From: Agromyces sp. 3263
GTDB taxonomy: Bacteria; Actinomycetota; Actinomycetes; Actinomycetales; Microbacteriaceae
Direction of reading: 5' to 3'
Length of the DNA: 64,000 nt
Assembly (NCBI RefSeq): GCF_031456545.1
Contig: NZ_JAVDUV010000001.1
Coordinates: 186,001-250,000, forward strand
In this document: in pieces, positions 34,912 through 43,851 of the stretch
Layout of the letters: the number at the start of each line of letters is the position of its first letter
How positions within the stretch are numbered: the stretch's first letter is position 1
Translations under genes and position numbers: made by a program
The notes under the pieces: model-generated
Database searches by the model: none
What the model saw: the letters and a program-made list of their open reading frames with translations, nothing else
Told to the model about the DNA's origin: nothing

Positions 34912-36552
34912 CTAGCGGCGAGCCTTGACGATCTTCTCCTGGTTGACGTCCTCCGCGGCGATGGCCTCGAACTGCTCGCTGCCCACCGAGGCGAGCGGCT
35001 TGCCCTCACCGGTCTGGAACTCGAGCTTGAACTTGTCGACCTCGGCCTCGAGGGTCGCGACCGTCTCGTCGGACAGCACGTTCGTGTCGCGCAGCGTCGA
35101 GAGCACCTCGGTGTTGCGGCCGAGGTAGTCGAGCAGCTCGCGCTCGAAGCGCAGGATGTCCTCGACCGGGACCTCGTCGAGCTTGCCGTTGGTGCCGGCC
35201 CAGATCGAGACGACCTGCTCCTCGACGGGGTACGGCGAGTACTGGGGCTGCTTGAGCAGCTCGGTGAGGCGTGCGCCGCGGGCGAGCTGGCGACGGCTCG
35301 CGGCGTCGAGGTCGGACGCGAACATCGCGAACGCCTCGAGCGAGCGGTACTGGGCGAGCTCAAGCTTCAGCGTGCCCGAGACCTTCTTGATCGACTTCAC
35401 CTGCGCGTCGCCGCCGACTCGCGACACCGAGATGCCCACGTCGACCGCCGGACGCTGGTTCGCGTTGAAGAGGTCGGACTGGAGGAAGATCTGGCCGTCG
35501 GTGATCGAGATCACGTTGGTCGGGATGTACGCCGAGACGTCGTTCGCCTTGGTCTCGATGATCGGCAGGCCGGTCATCGATCCGGCACCGAGCTCGTCGG
35601 AGAGCTTGGCGCAGCGCTCGAGCAGACGCGAGTGCAGGTAGAAGACGTCGCCGGGGTACGCCTCGCGGCCCGGCGGGCGGCGGAGGAGCAGCGACACGGC
35701 ACGGTAGGCCTCAGCCTGCTTCGACAGGTCGTCGAAGATGATCAGGACGTGCTTCGAGTCGTACATCCAGTGCTGGCCGATCGCCGAGCCGGTGTACGGC
35801 GCCAGGTACTTGAAGCCGGCCGGGTCGGACGCGGGAGCCGCCACGATGGTGGTGTACTCCATGGCGCCGGCGTCCTCGAGGGCGCCCTTGACGCCCGCGA
35901 TGGTCGAGCCCTTCTGGCCGATCGCCACGTAGATGCAGCGGACCTGCTTGTTCGGGTCGCCCGAGTCCCAGTTCGCCTTCTGGTTGATGATCGTGTCGAT
36001 CGCGATGGCGGTCTTGCCGGTCTGGCGGTCGCCGATGATGAGCTGACGCTGGCCGCGGCCGACGGGGATCATCGCGTCGATGGCCTTGATGCCGGTCTGG
36101 AGGGGCTCGTGCACCGACTTGCGCTGCATGACGCCGGGCGCCTGCAGCTCGAGGGCACGACGGCCCTCGAGGCCGGTGATCTCGCCGAGGCCGTCGATCG
36201 GGTTGCCGAGCGGGTCGACGACACGGCCGAGGTAGCCCTCGCCGACGGGGACCGAGAGGACCTCGCCCGTGCGGGTCACCTCCATGCCCTCCTCGATGCC
36301 GGTGAACTCGCCGAGCACGACGACGCCGATCTCGTCCTCGTCGAGGTTGAGCGCGAGGCCGAGCGTGCCGTCGGCGAAGCGGATGAGCTCGTTCGCCATG
36401 ACCGAGGGCAGTCCCTCGACGTGCGCGATGCCGTCGCCGGCGTCGGTGACGTATCCGACCTCGGTCTTCTGCGCCGTGCCCGGCTCGTACGACGAGACGA
36501 ACTCCGAGAGAGCCGAACGGATCTCGTCGGGGCTGATGGAGAGTTCTGCCAT
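34912..36552 (-). CDS. atpA: ATP synthase F1 alpha subunit
   Basis: A 546-residue non-catalytic nucleotide-binding subunit. Walker [12 protein letters not shown], the [10 protein letters not shown] strand and the [11 protein letters not shown]alker B are visible. The start is the ATG of [11 protein letters not shown] at 36552, with an AAAGGGAAAG-type purine run upstream. The longer open frame before it is a shadow of atpH. About 77 bases separate it from atpH. Confidence 0.98.
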   Translation of the reverse strand: MAELSISPDEIRSALSEFVSSYEPGTAQKTEVGYVTDAGDGIAHVEGLPSVMANELIRFADGTLGLALNLDEDEIGVVVLGEFTGIEEGMEVTRTGEVLSVPVGEGYLGRVVDPLGNPIDGLGEITGLEGRRALELQAPGVMQRKSVHEPLQTGIKAIDAMIPVGRGQRQLIIGDRQTGKTAIAIDTIINQKANWDSGDPNKQVRCIYVAIGQKGSTIAGVKGALEDAGAMEYTTIVAAPASDPAGFKYLAPYTGSAIGQHWMYDSKHVLIIFDDLSKQAEAYRAVSLLLRRPPGREAYPGDVFYLHSRLLERCAKLSDELGAGSMTGLPIIETKANDVSAYIPTNVISITDGQIFLQSDLFNANQRPAVDVGISVSRVGGDAQVKSIKKVSGTLKLELAQYRSLEAFAMFASDLDAASRRQLARGARLTELLKQPQYSPYPVEEQVVSIWAGTNGKLDEVPVEDILRFERELLDYLGRNTEVLSTLRDTNVLSDETVATLEAEVDKFKLEFQTGEGKPLASVGSEQFEAIAAEDVNQEKIVKARR

Positions 36553-36629
36553 TGTCTTTCCCTTTTCTGTACCGGTTGTACAGCTACTGGTCTGTCGCGG
36601 CGCAGGACGCCGGTCGTTTCGTCCGGCGG

Positions 36630-37424
36630 TCAGCCGGCAAGCTTCTGCCTCAGCGAGCTGAGGCGGCTGGCGACACTGCCGTCGATGACGTCGTCGCCGA
36701 TCTGCACGCGGACTCCGCCGAGCACGGCGGGGTCCACGATGGTGTCGAATCGGACTCGGCGGCCGGTCTGGGCGGCGAGGCCCTGCTGGAGCCGGGCGAG
36801 CTGCTCGGGCGTGAGCGGGACGGCGGTCGTGACCGTCGCGACATCGAATCCACGCTGGTCGGCGACGACGGATGCCGCGTGGCGGAGCGCCTCGCCGATG
36901 CGACGGCCGCGGGGCTGCTCCACGAGGTGGCGCACGATGGCGACGGTCTGCGGTGCGGCCTTGCCCCCCAGCAGCCGGTCCACGATCTGGGTCTTCGACG
37001 CGGTCGGGCTCAGCTTGCTGCCGAGGGCCAGCTCGAGCTCGTCGTCGGAGGCCACGGCCTGCTCGACGGTGAAGAGCTCGGCATCGACCTGCACGCCCTC
37101 GGGAGCGGACTCGGCCGCGACGCGGTAGCCCAGCTCCTCGATGCCGGCGAGGAAGTCGTCGCCGCTCGACCACCGCGCGGTGGCGGCGGCCGAGAGCAGC
37201 GACGCGGCGGCGCGGGTGATCTTCGGGCCGAAGACCGCCTCCACCAGGGCGCGCTTCTGCGCGGCATCCGCCTCGGTGTCGGTGAGCGCCGAGCGCAGCT
37301 GCGACGACGCGCCCACGACCCGGCCGACCGCGAGGAGGTCCTCGGCGACCGTCAGCTCGGCACGACCGAGCTCGGCGAGCGCCGCTCGCATGTCGGCGAG
37401 GGCCCCTCTCGTAGCGCTACCCAT
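36630..37424 (-). CDS. atpH: ATP synthase delta subunit
   Basis: A 264-residue delta (OSCP) subunit, clearly longer than the roughly 180 residues of E. coli, as is usual in actinobacteria. The conserved C-terminal half includes [20 protein letters not shown] and [20 protein letters not shown] (each at the family limit of similarity). It clamps the top of F1 to the peripheral stalk. It starts 3 bases after the atpF stop. Confidence 0.95.
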   Translation of the reverse strand: MGSATRGALADMRAALAELGRAELTVAEDLLAVGRVVGASSQLRSALTDTEADAAQKRALVEAVFGPKITRAAASLLSAAATARWSSGDDFLAGIEELGYRVAAESAPEGVQVDAELFTVEQAVASDDELELALGSKLSPTASKTQIVDRLLGGKAAPQTVAIVRHLVEQPRGRRIGEALRHAASVVADQRGFDVATVTTAVPLTPEQLARLQQGLAAQTGRRVRFDTIVDPAVLGGVRVQIGDDVIDGSVASRLSSLRQKLAG

Positions 37425-37427
37425 GGG

Positions 37428-37997
37428 TTACTTCTTCCCTCCGGCAGCCGCCTGCTCGCTCGCCTCGAGATCGGCGAGGAAGCGGTCGACGACGTTCTGC
37501 GCCTTGCGGTCATCGGAGAGGCTCTCGCCGATGACGCCGGACGCGAGGTCGATCGCGAGGGTGCCGACCTCGGACCGCAGCGAGACGAGCGCCGACTGGC
37601 GCTCCGCCTCGATCTGGGCCTGTGCGCCGGCGGTGATGCGGGCCGCTTCTCCGGAGGCCTGCTCCCTCGCCTCGGCGACGATCTTCTTGCCGTCCTCGCG
37701 GGCGGTCTCGCGGATGCGACCGGCTTCGGCGCGCGCGTCGGCGAGCTGGGCGGTGTACTCCTCGAGTGCCGCCTCCGCCTTGCGCTGCGCCTCGTCGGCC
37801 TTGGCGATGTTGCCCTCGATGGCTTCGGCGCGCTCGTCGAGCATCTTCTGGACGCGCGGCAGCGCGTACTTCCAGAAGAAGACGAGGATGATCACGAAGC
37901 AGATCGCCGACCCGATGATGTCATAGGGCTCGGGGACGACCGGGCTCATGTTCTCCTCGGCAGCCTCGGTCGCAGCGCTCAGAACTGCGTGGAGCAC
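37428..37997 (-). CDS. atpF: ATP synthase Fo b subunit
   Basis: A 189-residue peripheral stalk protein with one N-terminal membrane helix (IIGSAICFVIILVFFWKYAL) and a long charged coiled coil ending in a Gly-Lys tail. The GTG at 37997 has a near-perfect AGGAGG site. It lies between the c and delta genes. Confidence 0.96.
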   Translation of the reverse strand: MLHAVLSAATEAAEENMSPVVPEPYDIIGSAICFVIILVFFWKYALPRVQKMLDERAEAIEGNIAKADEAQRKAEAALEEYTAQLADARAEAGRIRETAREDGKKIVAEAREQASGEAARITAGAQAQIEAERQSALVSLRSEVGTLAIDLASGVIGESLSDDRKAQNVVDRFLADLEASEQAAAGGKK

Positions 37998-38026
37998 ATT
38001 GGCCTCCTAGATAGCGGCGAAGGGGA

Positions 38027-38305
<279 letters not shown>

Positions 38306-39118
38306 TCAGTGCTCTTCTGCGACCGCGAGCTGGATGTAGACCGCGGTGAGGAGGGCGAAGACGTAGGCCTGCAGGACGGCGACGAGGATCTCGAACAGCG
38401 TGAACACGAAGCCGAAGGCCAGGCTGCCCACCCCGAGGAGGGTGTACCAGCCGCCGAGCTGCACGACGAAGAACGCCGTCGCCGAGAAGAAGAGCACGAG
38501 CAGGAGGTGCCCGACGATCATGTTCATCATGAGTCGGAGGGTGAGCGTGATCGGGCGGATGATGAACGTCGAGATCAGCTCGATGGGCGTCACGATGATG
38601 TACACCGGCCACGGCACGCCGGCGGGGAAGAGCGAGTTCTTGAAGAAGTTCTTCGGGCTCTTCTTGACGCCCGCGTAGATGAACGCGGCGTAGGCCACGA
38701 TCGCGAGGACCAGCGGCACGCCGATGACCGACGTGCCCGCGATGTTCAGGAACGGGATGACACCCGTGAGGTTCATGAACAGCACCATGAAGAAGATCGT
38801 GGTGAGGATCGGCAGGAACCGCTTGCCGTCCTTCTTGCCGAGCAGGTCGTCGGCGATGTTCACGCGAACGAGGTCGAGTCCCATCTCGACGAGGCTCTGG
38901 AACCGGCCCGGCACGAGACGCATCTTGCGCGTGCCGAGCCAGAAGACGAGGAGCAGCGCGACGACGGCGACGATGCGCACGAGCGTGATGCGGTTGATCT
39001 CGAACGGAGTACCGCCGAAGAGCAGTGCCCCCGGGAAGAATTCCTCGATCGACGGACCGTGGAAGCCACCATCGTCGGTGGACATCGGAACCAGCAGGTT
39101 CAGAGCGTTAGCTAGCAG
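38306..39118 (-). CDS. atpB: ATP synthase Fo a subunit
   Basis: A membrane subunit of about 270 residues that forms the proton half-channels. The key arginine lies in the TLTLRLMMNMIVGH helix, and the family N-terminal FHGPSIEEFFP and PSL-type PFLNIAGTS loop are present. The start is difficult. AGGAG lies 6 bases before a CTG at 39118 (LLANALNLLVP), which fits the usual length. An ATG at 39085 has no ribosome site, and an ATG at 39169 would put that site inside the coding region. Confidence 0.93.
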   Translation of the reverse strand: MLANALNLLVPMSTDDGGFHGPSIEEFFPGALLFGGTPFEINRITLVRIVAVVALLLVFWLGTRKMRLVPGRFQSLVEMGLDLVRVNIADDLLGKKDGKRFLPILTTIFFMVLFMNLTGVIPFLNIAGTSVIGVPLVLAIVAYAAFIYAGVKKSPKNFFKNSLFPAGVPWPVYIIVTPIELISTFIIRPITLTLRLMMNMIVGHLLLVLFFSATAFFVVQLGGWYTLLGVGSLAFGFVFTLFEILVAVLQAYVFALLTAVYIQLAVAEEH

Positions 39119-39265
39119 CGCTATCTCCTGTTTCGGGGCGTGGAGCTCGGCTCTCGCGTCGACGAACATGGAACGGATTCCGCACATGCCGAAGCCGAGC
39201 GGAAACCGGGGGGATCGTCAATACTCTAGCAACAACTTCTACGAGCGGACGAATTCAGGTGGACC

Positions 39266-39745
39266 TCAGTCGTCGGTGGGTGCCTTCGGCAGCTGCACGT
39301 CGCTCGCGTAGGGCATGCGGGACTTCGCGACGACGAGCACGTCGACGACGAGGGACGCGATGACGCCGGCGACGAGGCTGAGGAACAGCACGACCGGATT
39401 GAGCCAGGACGCGTCGCGGAGCACGACGACGAGCACGATGAAGACGATGAACTTCAGCAGCCATCCGCCGAGCACGATCGCGAAGAACACGCCGACGAAG
39501 ACGTCGCTGGAGGCGTACCGGTTGGCGAGCAGGATGCTGGCCGCCGTGATGCCCATGAAGATCACCGCCATGAGCGTGCCGATGAGGGCGCTGACGAGCC
39601 CCTCGGTGCCTGCGAAGACCAGCCCGAGGACGGCGCTCACCACCAGCACGACCGTCGCGAGCGCACCGCCCCACGCGAGGGCGCGGCGCAGCACCGGGTT
39701 CGAGGTGGGCGTGCGGTCGGCGGGCTCAGGCCGTGCGTCGGTCAT
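39266..39745 (-). CDS. AtpI-like small membrane protein
   Basis: A 159-residue protein with four predicted membrane helices and polar ends. Its place between wecA and atpB matches the variable AtpI-type gene found there in actinobacteria, but sequence similarity to AtpI cannot be confirmed by eye. AtpI proteins help c-ring assembly or magnesium uptake. The ATG at 39745 lies inside the wecA 3' end (20-base overlap). Confidence 0.8.
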   Translation of the reverse strand: MTDARPEPADRTPTSNPVLRRALAWGGALATVVLVVSAVLGLVFAGTEGLVSALIGTLMAVIFMGITAASILLANRYASSDVFVGVFFAIVLGGWLLKFIVFIVLVVVLRDASWLNPVVLFLSLVAGVIASLVVDVLVVAKSRMPYASDVQLPKAPTDD

Positions 39746-41015
39746 CGTGCTCCAGTTCGGGGTCGCCGGAGGCTGGCCGGCTGGGCTCATCGGGGACGGT
39801 CACGGGGACGGGCTTCGGTTCGAGTTCGTCGAAGACGACACCCTCGGGCAGGTCGGGCGTCTCGGCCTCCGCGGCCACCGTGAGGCGCTTGCGGCGGCCC
39901 AGGGGCGCCAGGGTGATCGCAGCGCACACCACGAAGCCCACGCCGATGAAGGCGAACGCCCACATGGCGCTCGTCCCGAGGTAGACGGGCAGCACGTACG
40001 TGAGGAGGCATCCGATCGACACCACCGCGGTCCACGCGTAGAAGATGAGCACGGCGTTCAGGTGCGAGTGGCCCATGTCGAGCAGCCGGTGGTGCAGGTG
40101 CTTCCGGTCGGCGGAAAACGGCGACTTGCCTGCTCGCAGCCGCCGGACGACGGCGAGCCCGAAGTCGAGCAGCGGGATGACGAGCACCGCGAACGGCAGG
40201 ATGATCGGGATGAACGCGGCGAAGAGGTCCTGGATGCCGACGGCGGCCGGGTTGATCTGGCCGGTCACCGAGATCGCCGAGGTGGCCATGAGGAGGCCGA
40301 TGAGCAGCGCCCCGGCGTCGCCCATGAACAGCTTGGCGGGGTGCCAGTTGAGCGGCAGGAAGCCGATGCAGGCGCCGACGATCACGATCGCGAGGAGCGA
40401 CGCGAGGTTGAAGTAGTTGAGCGGCGACGTCTTCTGCACCAGGAGGTAGGTGTAGAGGAAGAACACTCCGTTGGCGATGAGGGCGACTCCGGCGACGAGG
40501 CCGTCGAGCCCGTCGATGAAGTTGATCGCGTTCATCACGAGCACGATCGTGAACACCGTGATGGTCGCACTCATCCACGACGAGCCGACCGTGATGCCGC
40601 CGATCGGCAGCGAGACGATCGAGACGCCCTGCCAGGCGATCAGTCCGGCGGCGACGAACTGCCCGGCGAGCTTCGTCGTCCAGTCGAGGTCCCAGATGTC
40701 GTCGGCCACTCCGATGAGCACGATGAGCAGCGCCGCCCCGAGGATCGCCAGCATCTGCGCGGGGTTCTGGAAGATGATCGAGACGTTCGAGAACCGGGTG
40801 GATCCGAGCGACGAGACGAACGCGGCCGCCCCGATCGCGGCGAGGATGCCGACGAACATCGCGATGCCGCCGAGGCGCGGGGTGGGGCGGGTGTGCACGT
40901 CGCGTTCGCGGATCTTCGGGTAGAGCCGGTACTTGAGGCTCAGCTTCCAGACCAGGACGGATCCGCCGAAGGTGACGAGCGCGGCCACGAGGGCGAGCGC
41001 GAGGAAGAGGGTCAT
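39726..41015 (-). CDS. wecA: Undecaprenyl-phosphate sugar-1-phosphate transferase, WecA-like
   Basis: A 429-residue polyprenyl-phosphate GlcNAc-1-phosphate transferase family member (WecA/TagO/Rfe) with about eleven membrane helices. It shows the metal-binding GVADDIWDLD, the NAINFIDGLDGL motif, GDAGALLIG and the HLHHRLLDMGHSH loop. In actinobacteria it starts arabinogalactan or cell-wall polymer linkage synthesis. The C-terminal 45 residues are a polar tail rich in Pro and Glu. ATGA overlap with tsaC. Confidence 0.9.
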   Translation of the reverse strand: MTLFLALALVAALVTFGGSVLVWKLSLKYRLYPKIRERDVHTRPTPRLGGIAMFVGILAAIGAAAFVSSLGSTRFSNVSIIFQNPAQMLAILGAALLIVLIGVADDIWDLDWTTKLAGQFVAAGLIAWQGVSIVSLPIGGITVGSSWMSATITVFTIVLVMNAINFIDGLDGLVAGVALIANGVFFLYTYLLVQKTSPLNYFNLASLLAIVIVGACIGFLPLNWHPAKLFMGDAGALLIGLLMATSAISVTGQINPAAVGIQDLFAAFIPIILPFAVLVIPLLDFGLAVVRRLRAGKSPFSADRKHLHHRLLDMGHSHLNAVLIFYAWTAVVSIGCLLTYVLPVYLGTSAMWAFAFIGVGFVVCAAITLAPLGRRKRLTVAAEAETPDLPEGVVFDELEPKPVPVTVPDEPSRPASGDPELEHDDRRTA

Positions 41016-41821
41016 GAGGCGGCGGCATCCGCTTCATCGGCGACGGATGCCGCGGGTGAGCCCCCGTCGGCGACGGATGCGTCGGGCGAGCCCTCGTGGG
41101 CGACGGACGTCGCGGGCGCCGCACCCTCGATGGGCGCGAGCAGCTCGTCGCCGACGACCGCCGCGATGCGCTCGCGCGAGATCACGCCGGCGCGCACGAT
41201 GCGGAGCACTCCCCCGTCGGCGGTGAGCCCGGTGGCGTCGACGATCGTCGAGGACGTGTCGCCGGGCCGTTCGCCGATCGCCTCGTACCCCGTGCCGGCC
41301 GGTCCGCCGTCGAGGTAGACGGTGACCGACTCGCCGAGCATCGCCTCGGCGTCGGCCGCGGTCGTCGCCGACGGCTGCCCCGAGAGGTTGGCGCTCGACA
41401 CGGCGAGCGGGCCGGTCTCGCTCAGCAGTTCGAGCGCGATCGGGCTGGCCGGCATGCGCAGGGCGACGGTGCCGCGGGTCTCGCCGAGGTCCCACTGCAG
41501 CGACGGCTGGGCGTGCAGGATGACCGTGAGTCCGCCGGGCCAGAACTCGGCGACGAGCCGGCGCACCGGTTCGGGCACCTCGGCGGCGAGTGCGTCCAGC
41601 GTGGGGATGCCGGGGATCAGCACGGGCGGCGGCGACGTGCGCTCGCGACCCTTCGCCTCGAGGAGGCGCGCGACGGCCGCAGCCGAGAACGCGTCGGCGG
41701 CGACGCCGTAGACCGTGTCGGTGGGGATCACCACGAGCTCGCCGCGTCCGATGGCGCCGCGCGCGAGGCGCATGCCGGTGAGCAGCTGGGAATCGACCGA
41801 ACAGTCGTAGATGGCAGTCAT
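41012..41821 (-). CDS. tsaC: Threonylcarbamoyl-AMP synthase (TsaC/Sua5 family)
   Basis: A 269-residue protein that makes threonylcarbamoyl-AMP for the t6A37 modification of ANN-reading tRNAs. The YrdC core is clear: VIPTDTVYGVAADAFS, KGRERTSPPPVL, LTVILHA and AVSSANLSGQPSATT. The C-terminal 35 residues are an acidic Ala/Ser-rich tail encoded by a 30-base tandem repeat and not part of the enzyme fold. The ATG lies 9 bases after TAGAAT, a good -10. First gene of the wecA-atp transcript. Confidence 0.92.
   Translation of the reverse strand: MTAIYDCSVDSQLLTGMRLARGAIGRGELVVIPTDTVYGVAADAFSAAAVARLLEAKGRERTSPPPVLIPGIPTLDALAAEVPEPVRRLVAEFWPGGLTVILHAQPSLQWDLGETRGTVALRMPASPIALELLSETGPLAVSSANLSGQPSATTAADAEAMLGESVTVYLDGGPAGTGYEAIGERPGDTSSTIVDATGLTADGGVLRIVRAGVISRERIAAVVGDELLAPIEGAAPATSVAHEGSPDASVADGGSPAASVADEADAAAS
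41041..41120. repeat. 30-base tandem repeat at the tsaC 3' end
   Basis: CGACGGATGC recurs at 41041 and 41071, and CGACGGACGT at 41101, exactly 30 bases apart, with similar flanks. It encodes the Ser-Val-Ala-Asp-rich tail of TsaC. Confidence 0.7.
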
Positions 41822-41830
41822 GACCGCTCG

Positions 41831-41836
41831 ATTCTA
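41831..41836 (-). promoter_or_regulatory. -10 element of the tsaC-wecA-atp operon
   Basis: TAGAAT on the minus strand, ending 9 bases before the tsaC ATG; a leader of only about 2 bases is implied. It may drive the whole ATP synthase operon, since no other gap upstream of atpB is large. Confidence 0.45.
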
Positions 41837-41902
41837 GACCAGCGGGCTTGCCGTCCTCGGGGCCTGGGCACGCGCGCTCCCGCGCGAGGTCGGCGGACGC
41901 GA

Positions 41903-41936
41903 CGGATGCCGCGAACCGGGCGGCTCGCGGCATCCG
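41903..41936. terminator. Terminator hairpin after the ABC exporter
   Basis: Twelve-base perfect arms CGGATGCCGCGA / TCGCGGCATCCG with a 10-base loop, 21 bases after the permease stop. No U tract. Confidence 0.6.
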
Positions 41937-41957
41937 ACGGCGGTTCGGCGGTCGCGC

Positions 41958-42803
41958 TCAGCGACGCCCCGCCTTGCGGCGGAACAGCCACGCGCCCCAC
42001 GCGGCGGAGCCGGCGATGATAACGGCGCACCAGCCGACGGCCCACCAGGCCGAGTCGCCCATCGGCGTGCCCATGAGCAGCGACCTGAGGGTCTCGATGA
42101 TGGGCGTGATCGGCTGGTTCTCGGCGATCCACTGCAGCCAGTCGGGCATCGTGTCGACCGGTACGAAGGCGCTCGAGAGGTAGGGCAGGAAGAGCAGGAT
42201 GAATCCGTAGCCGCTCGCCGCCTCGGGTGTCGACGCCGCGAGCCCGATCGCCGCGAACAGGTAGGTGATCGCGAGGATCCAGAGCGCCACGAGCGCGAAC
42301 ACGCCGACCCATTCGATCGGAGTGGCCGTCGGCCGGAAGCCGACGAGCAGCGCGACGAGGATCACGACGGCCGACGCGGCGAGGTTGCGGGCGAGGCTCG
42401 CGACGACGTGGCCGGTGAGCACCGCGCCACTGCGCAGCGGCATCGTGCGGAAGCGGTCGATGATGCCGGTCGTCATGTCGTTCGCGACCGAGACCGCGGT
42501 CGATGCCGCGCCGAACCCGGCGCAGAGCAGGATGATGCCGGGCACGACGTAGTCGACGTAGCCGCCCGAGGGGTCGATGGCGTTGCCGAAGATGTACGTG
42601 AACAGCAGCATGAGCATGACCGGCAGGACGATCGCCATGGTCGCCGCCTCGACGTCGCGGACGGAGTGGCGGAGGCTGCGGCCGATGAACGTCGACTCGG
42701 CCGCGAAGGCGCCGATGCGCGGGCGGACGAGGTCCGACGGTGCGGGGACGCCGCTCGCGCGGCCGGGAGCGGCACTGGTGCTGGTGGTGGTCATCGCGGT
42801 CAC
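41958..42803 (-). CDS. ABC-2 type exporter permease, DrrB-like
   Basis: A 281-residue membrane protein with six predicted helices and the ABC-2 permease signature near FRTMPLRSGAVLTGH. It partners the preceding ATPase gene, whose stop overlaps its GTG by 4 bases. The pair resembles the DrrAB daunorubicin exporters; substrate unknown. A hairpin at 41903-41936 follows the stop. Confidence 0.88.
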   Translation of the reverse strand: MTAMTTTSTSAAPGRASGVPAPSDLVRPRIGAFAAESTFIGRSLRHSVRDVEAATMAIVLPVMLMLLFTYIFGNAIDPSGGYVDYVVPGIILLCAGFGAASTAVSVANDMTTGIIDRFRTMPLRSGAVLTGHVVASLARNLAASAVVILVALLVGFRPTATPIEWVGVFALVALWILAITYLFAAIGLAASTPEAASGYGFILLFLPYLSSAFVPVDTMPDWLQWIAENQPITPIIETLRSLLMGTPMGDSAWWAVGWCAVIIAGSAAWGAWLFRRKAGRR

Positions 42804-43711
42804 TTCGCTTCCATGAGCTCGGGAGACGCCGATGCGGCGTCACGATCGGTGAGGTCGAGGAACACGTCGTCGAGGCTCGGGCGGCGGATCGACACCGAGA
42901 CGCCGTCGGCGGCCGCCGCGGGACTGCGGTCGAGCTCGTCGAGGGCGGCGCGCAGGCCGTGCACGCTGCCGTCGGTGGGGAGTTCGAGCAGCAGGGTGCC
43001 GTCGGCATCGCGCAACTCGACGACATCGCCGCCGATGCGGGCCTTCAGCTCCTCGGGCGTGCCCTCGGCGACGATCCGGCCCCGGTCGAGCACCGCGATG
43101 CGGTCGGCCAGGCGGTCGGCCTCCTCGAGGTACTGCGTGGTGAGGAAGACGGTGGTGCCCGCACCCGCGAGCGAGCGGATGACGCTCCACACCTCCTGCC
43201 TGCTGCGGGTGTCCAGGCCCGTCGTCGGTTCGTCCAGGAAGAGCACGGCCGGCGCGACGACGAGGCTCAGGGCCAGGTCGAGTCGCCGCCGCATGCCGCC
43301 GGAGTACGTGCCGACCCGACGGGCCGCGGCATCCGCGAGGTCGAAGCGGTCGAGGAGCTCGCCCGCCCGGACCCTCGACTGGCCACGCGACAGACCCGAG
43401 AGCCGGCCCATCATGACGAGGTTCTCGGTGGCGGTGAGGACGCCGTCGACCGCAGCCGACTGCCCGGTGAGGCTGATGCGGCGCTTCACCTCCTGGGCGT
43501 CGGCGACGACATCGTGGCCCGCGACCGCGGCGGTGCCCGAATCGGGGGTCACGAGCGTCGTGAGGATGTTGATCGTGGTCGTCTTGCCCGCGCCGTTCGG
43601 CCCGAGCAGGGCGAACACGCTGCCGGCGGGGACCGTGAGGTCGAGCCCGGCGAGCACCTCGGTGCGACCGAAGCGCTTGCGCAGCGCGCGTGCGTCGATG
43701 GCGAGTGTCAT
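42800..43711 (-). CDS. ABC exporter ATP-binding protein, DrrA-like
   Basis: A 303-residue ATPase. Walker A GPNGAGKTTT, signature YSGGMRRRLDLALS, Walker B LFLDEPTTGLD and the switch-region FLTTQYLEEADRLA are present. The C-terminal segment (RRPSLDDVFLDLTDRD) is the DrrA-type extension. The ATG at 43711 has AAAGGAG. Divergent from a TetR gene, which likely represses it through the inverted repeat in the shared promoter. Confidence 0.9.
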   Translation of the reverse strand: MTLAIDARALRKRFGRTEVLAGLDLTVPAGSVFALLGPNGAGKTTTINILTTLVTPDSGTAAVAGHDVVADAQEVKRRISLTGQSAAVDGVLTATENLVMMGRLSGLSRGQSRVRAGELLDRFDLADAAARRVGTYSGGMRRRLDLALSLVVAPAVLFLDEPTTGLDTRSRQEVWSVIRSLAGAGTTVFLTTQYLEEADRLADRIAVLDRGRIVAEGTPEELKARIGGDVVELRDADGTLLLELPTDGSVHGLRAALDELDRSPAAAADGVSVSIRRPSLDDVFLDLTDRDAASASPELMEAK

Positions 43712-43757
43712 GTGCTGCTCCTTTCGTAGGTGTCCGATGGTGTCTGCGTATGCGGCA

Positions 43758-43799
43758 AACTGTGTATGTGATCCACTGTTGTTTAAGTAATACACAGTT
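43758..43799. promoter_or_regulatory. Putative TetR operator
   Basis: Perfect inverted repeat AACTGTGTAT (43758-43767) and ATACACAGTT (43790-43799), 22 bases between, in an AT-rich divergent intergenic region. Centres are about three helical turns apart, fitting two operator halves. Confidence 0.6.
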
Positions 43800-43806
43800 C
43801 TAGACT
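43779..43806 (+). promoter_or_regulatory. Promoter of the TetR gene
   Basis: TTGTTT and TAGACT with a 16-base spacer, overlapping the right operator arm, so autorepression is likely. The start site would lie about 39 bases before the ATG. Confidence 0.45.
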
Positions 43807-43851
43807 GTCGTCAACACCCGAGCACCACGCGACGGACGAGAACGGGAGCCG

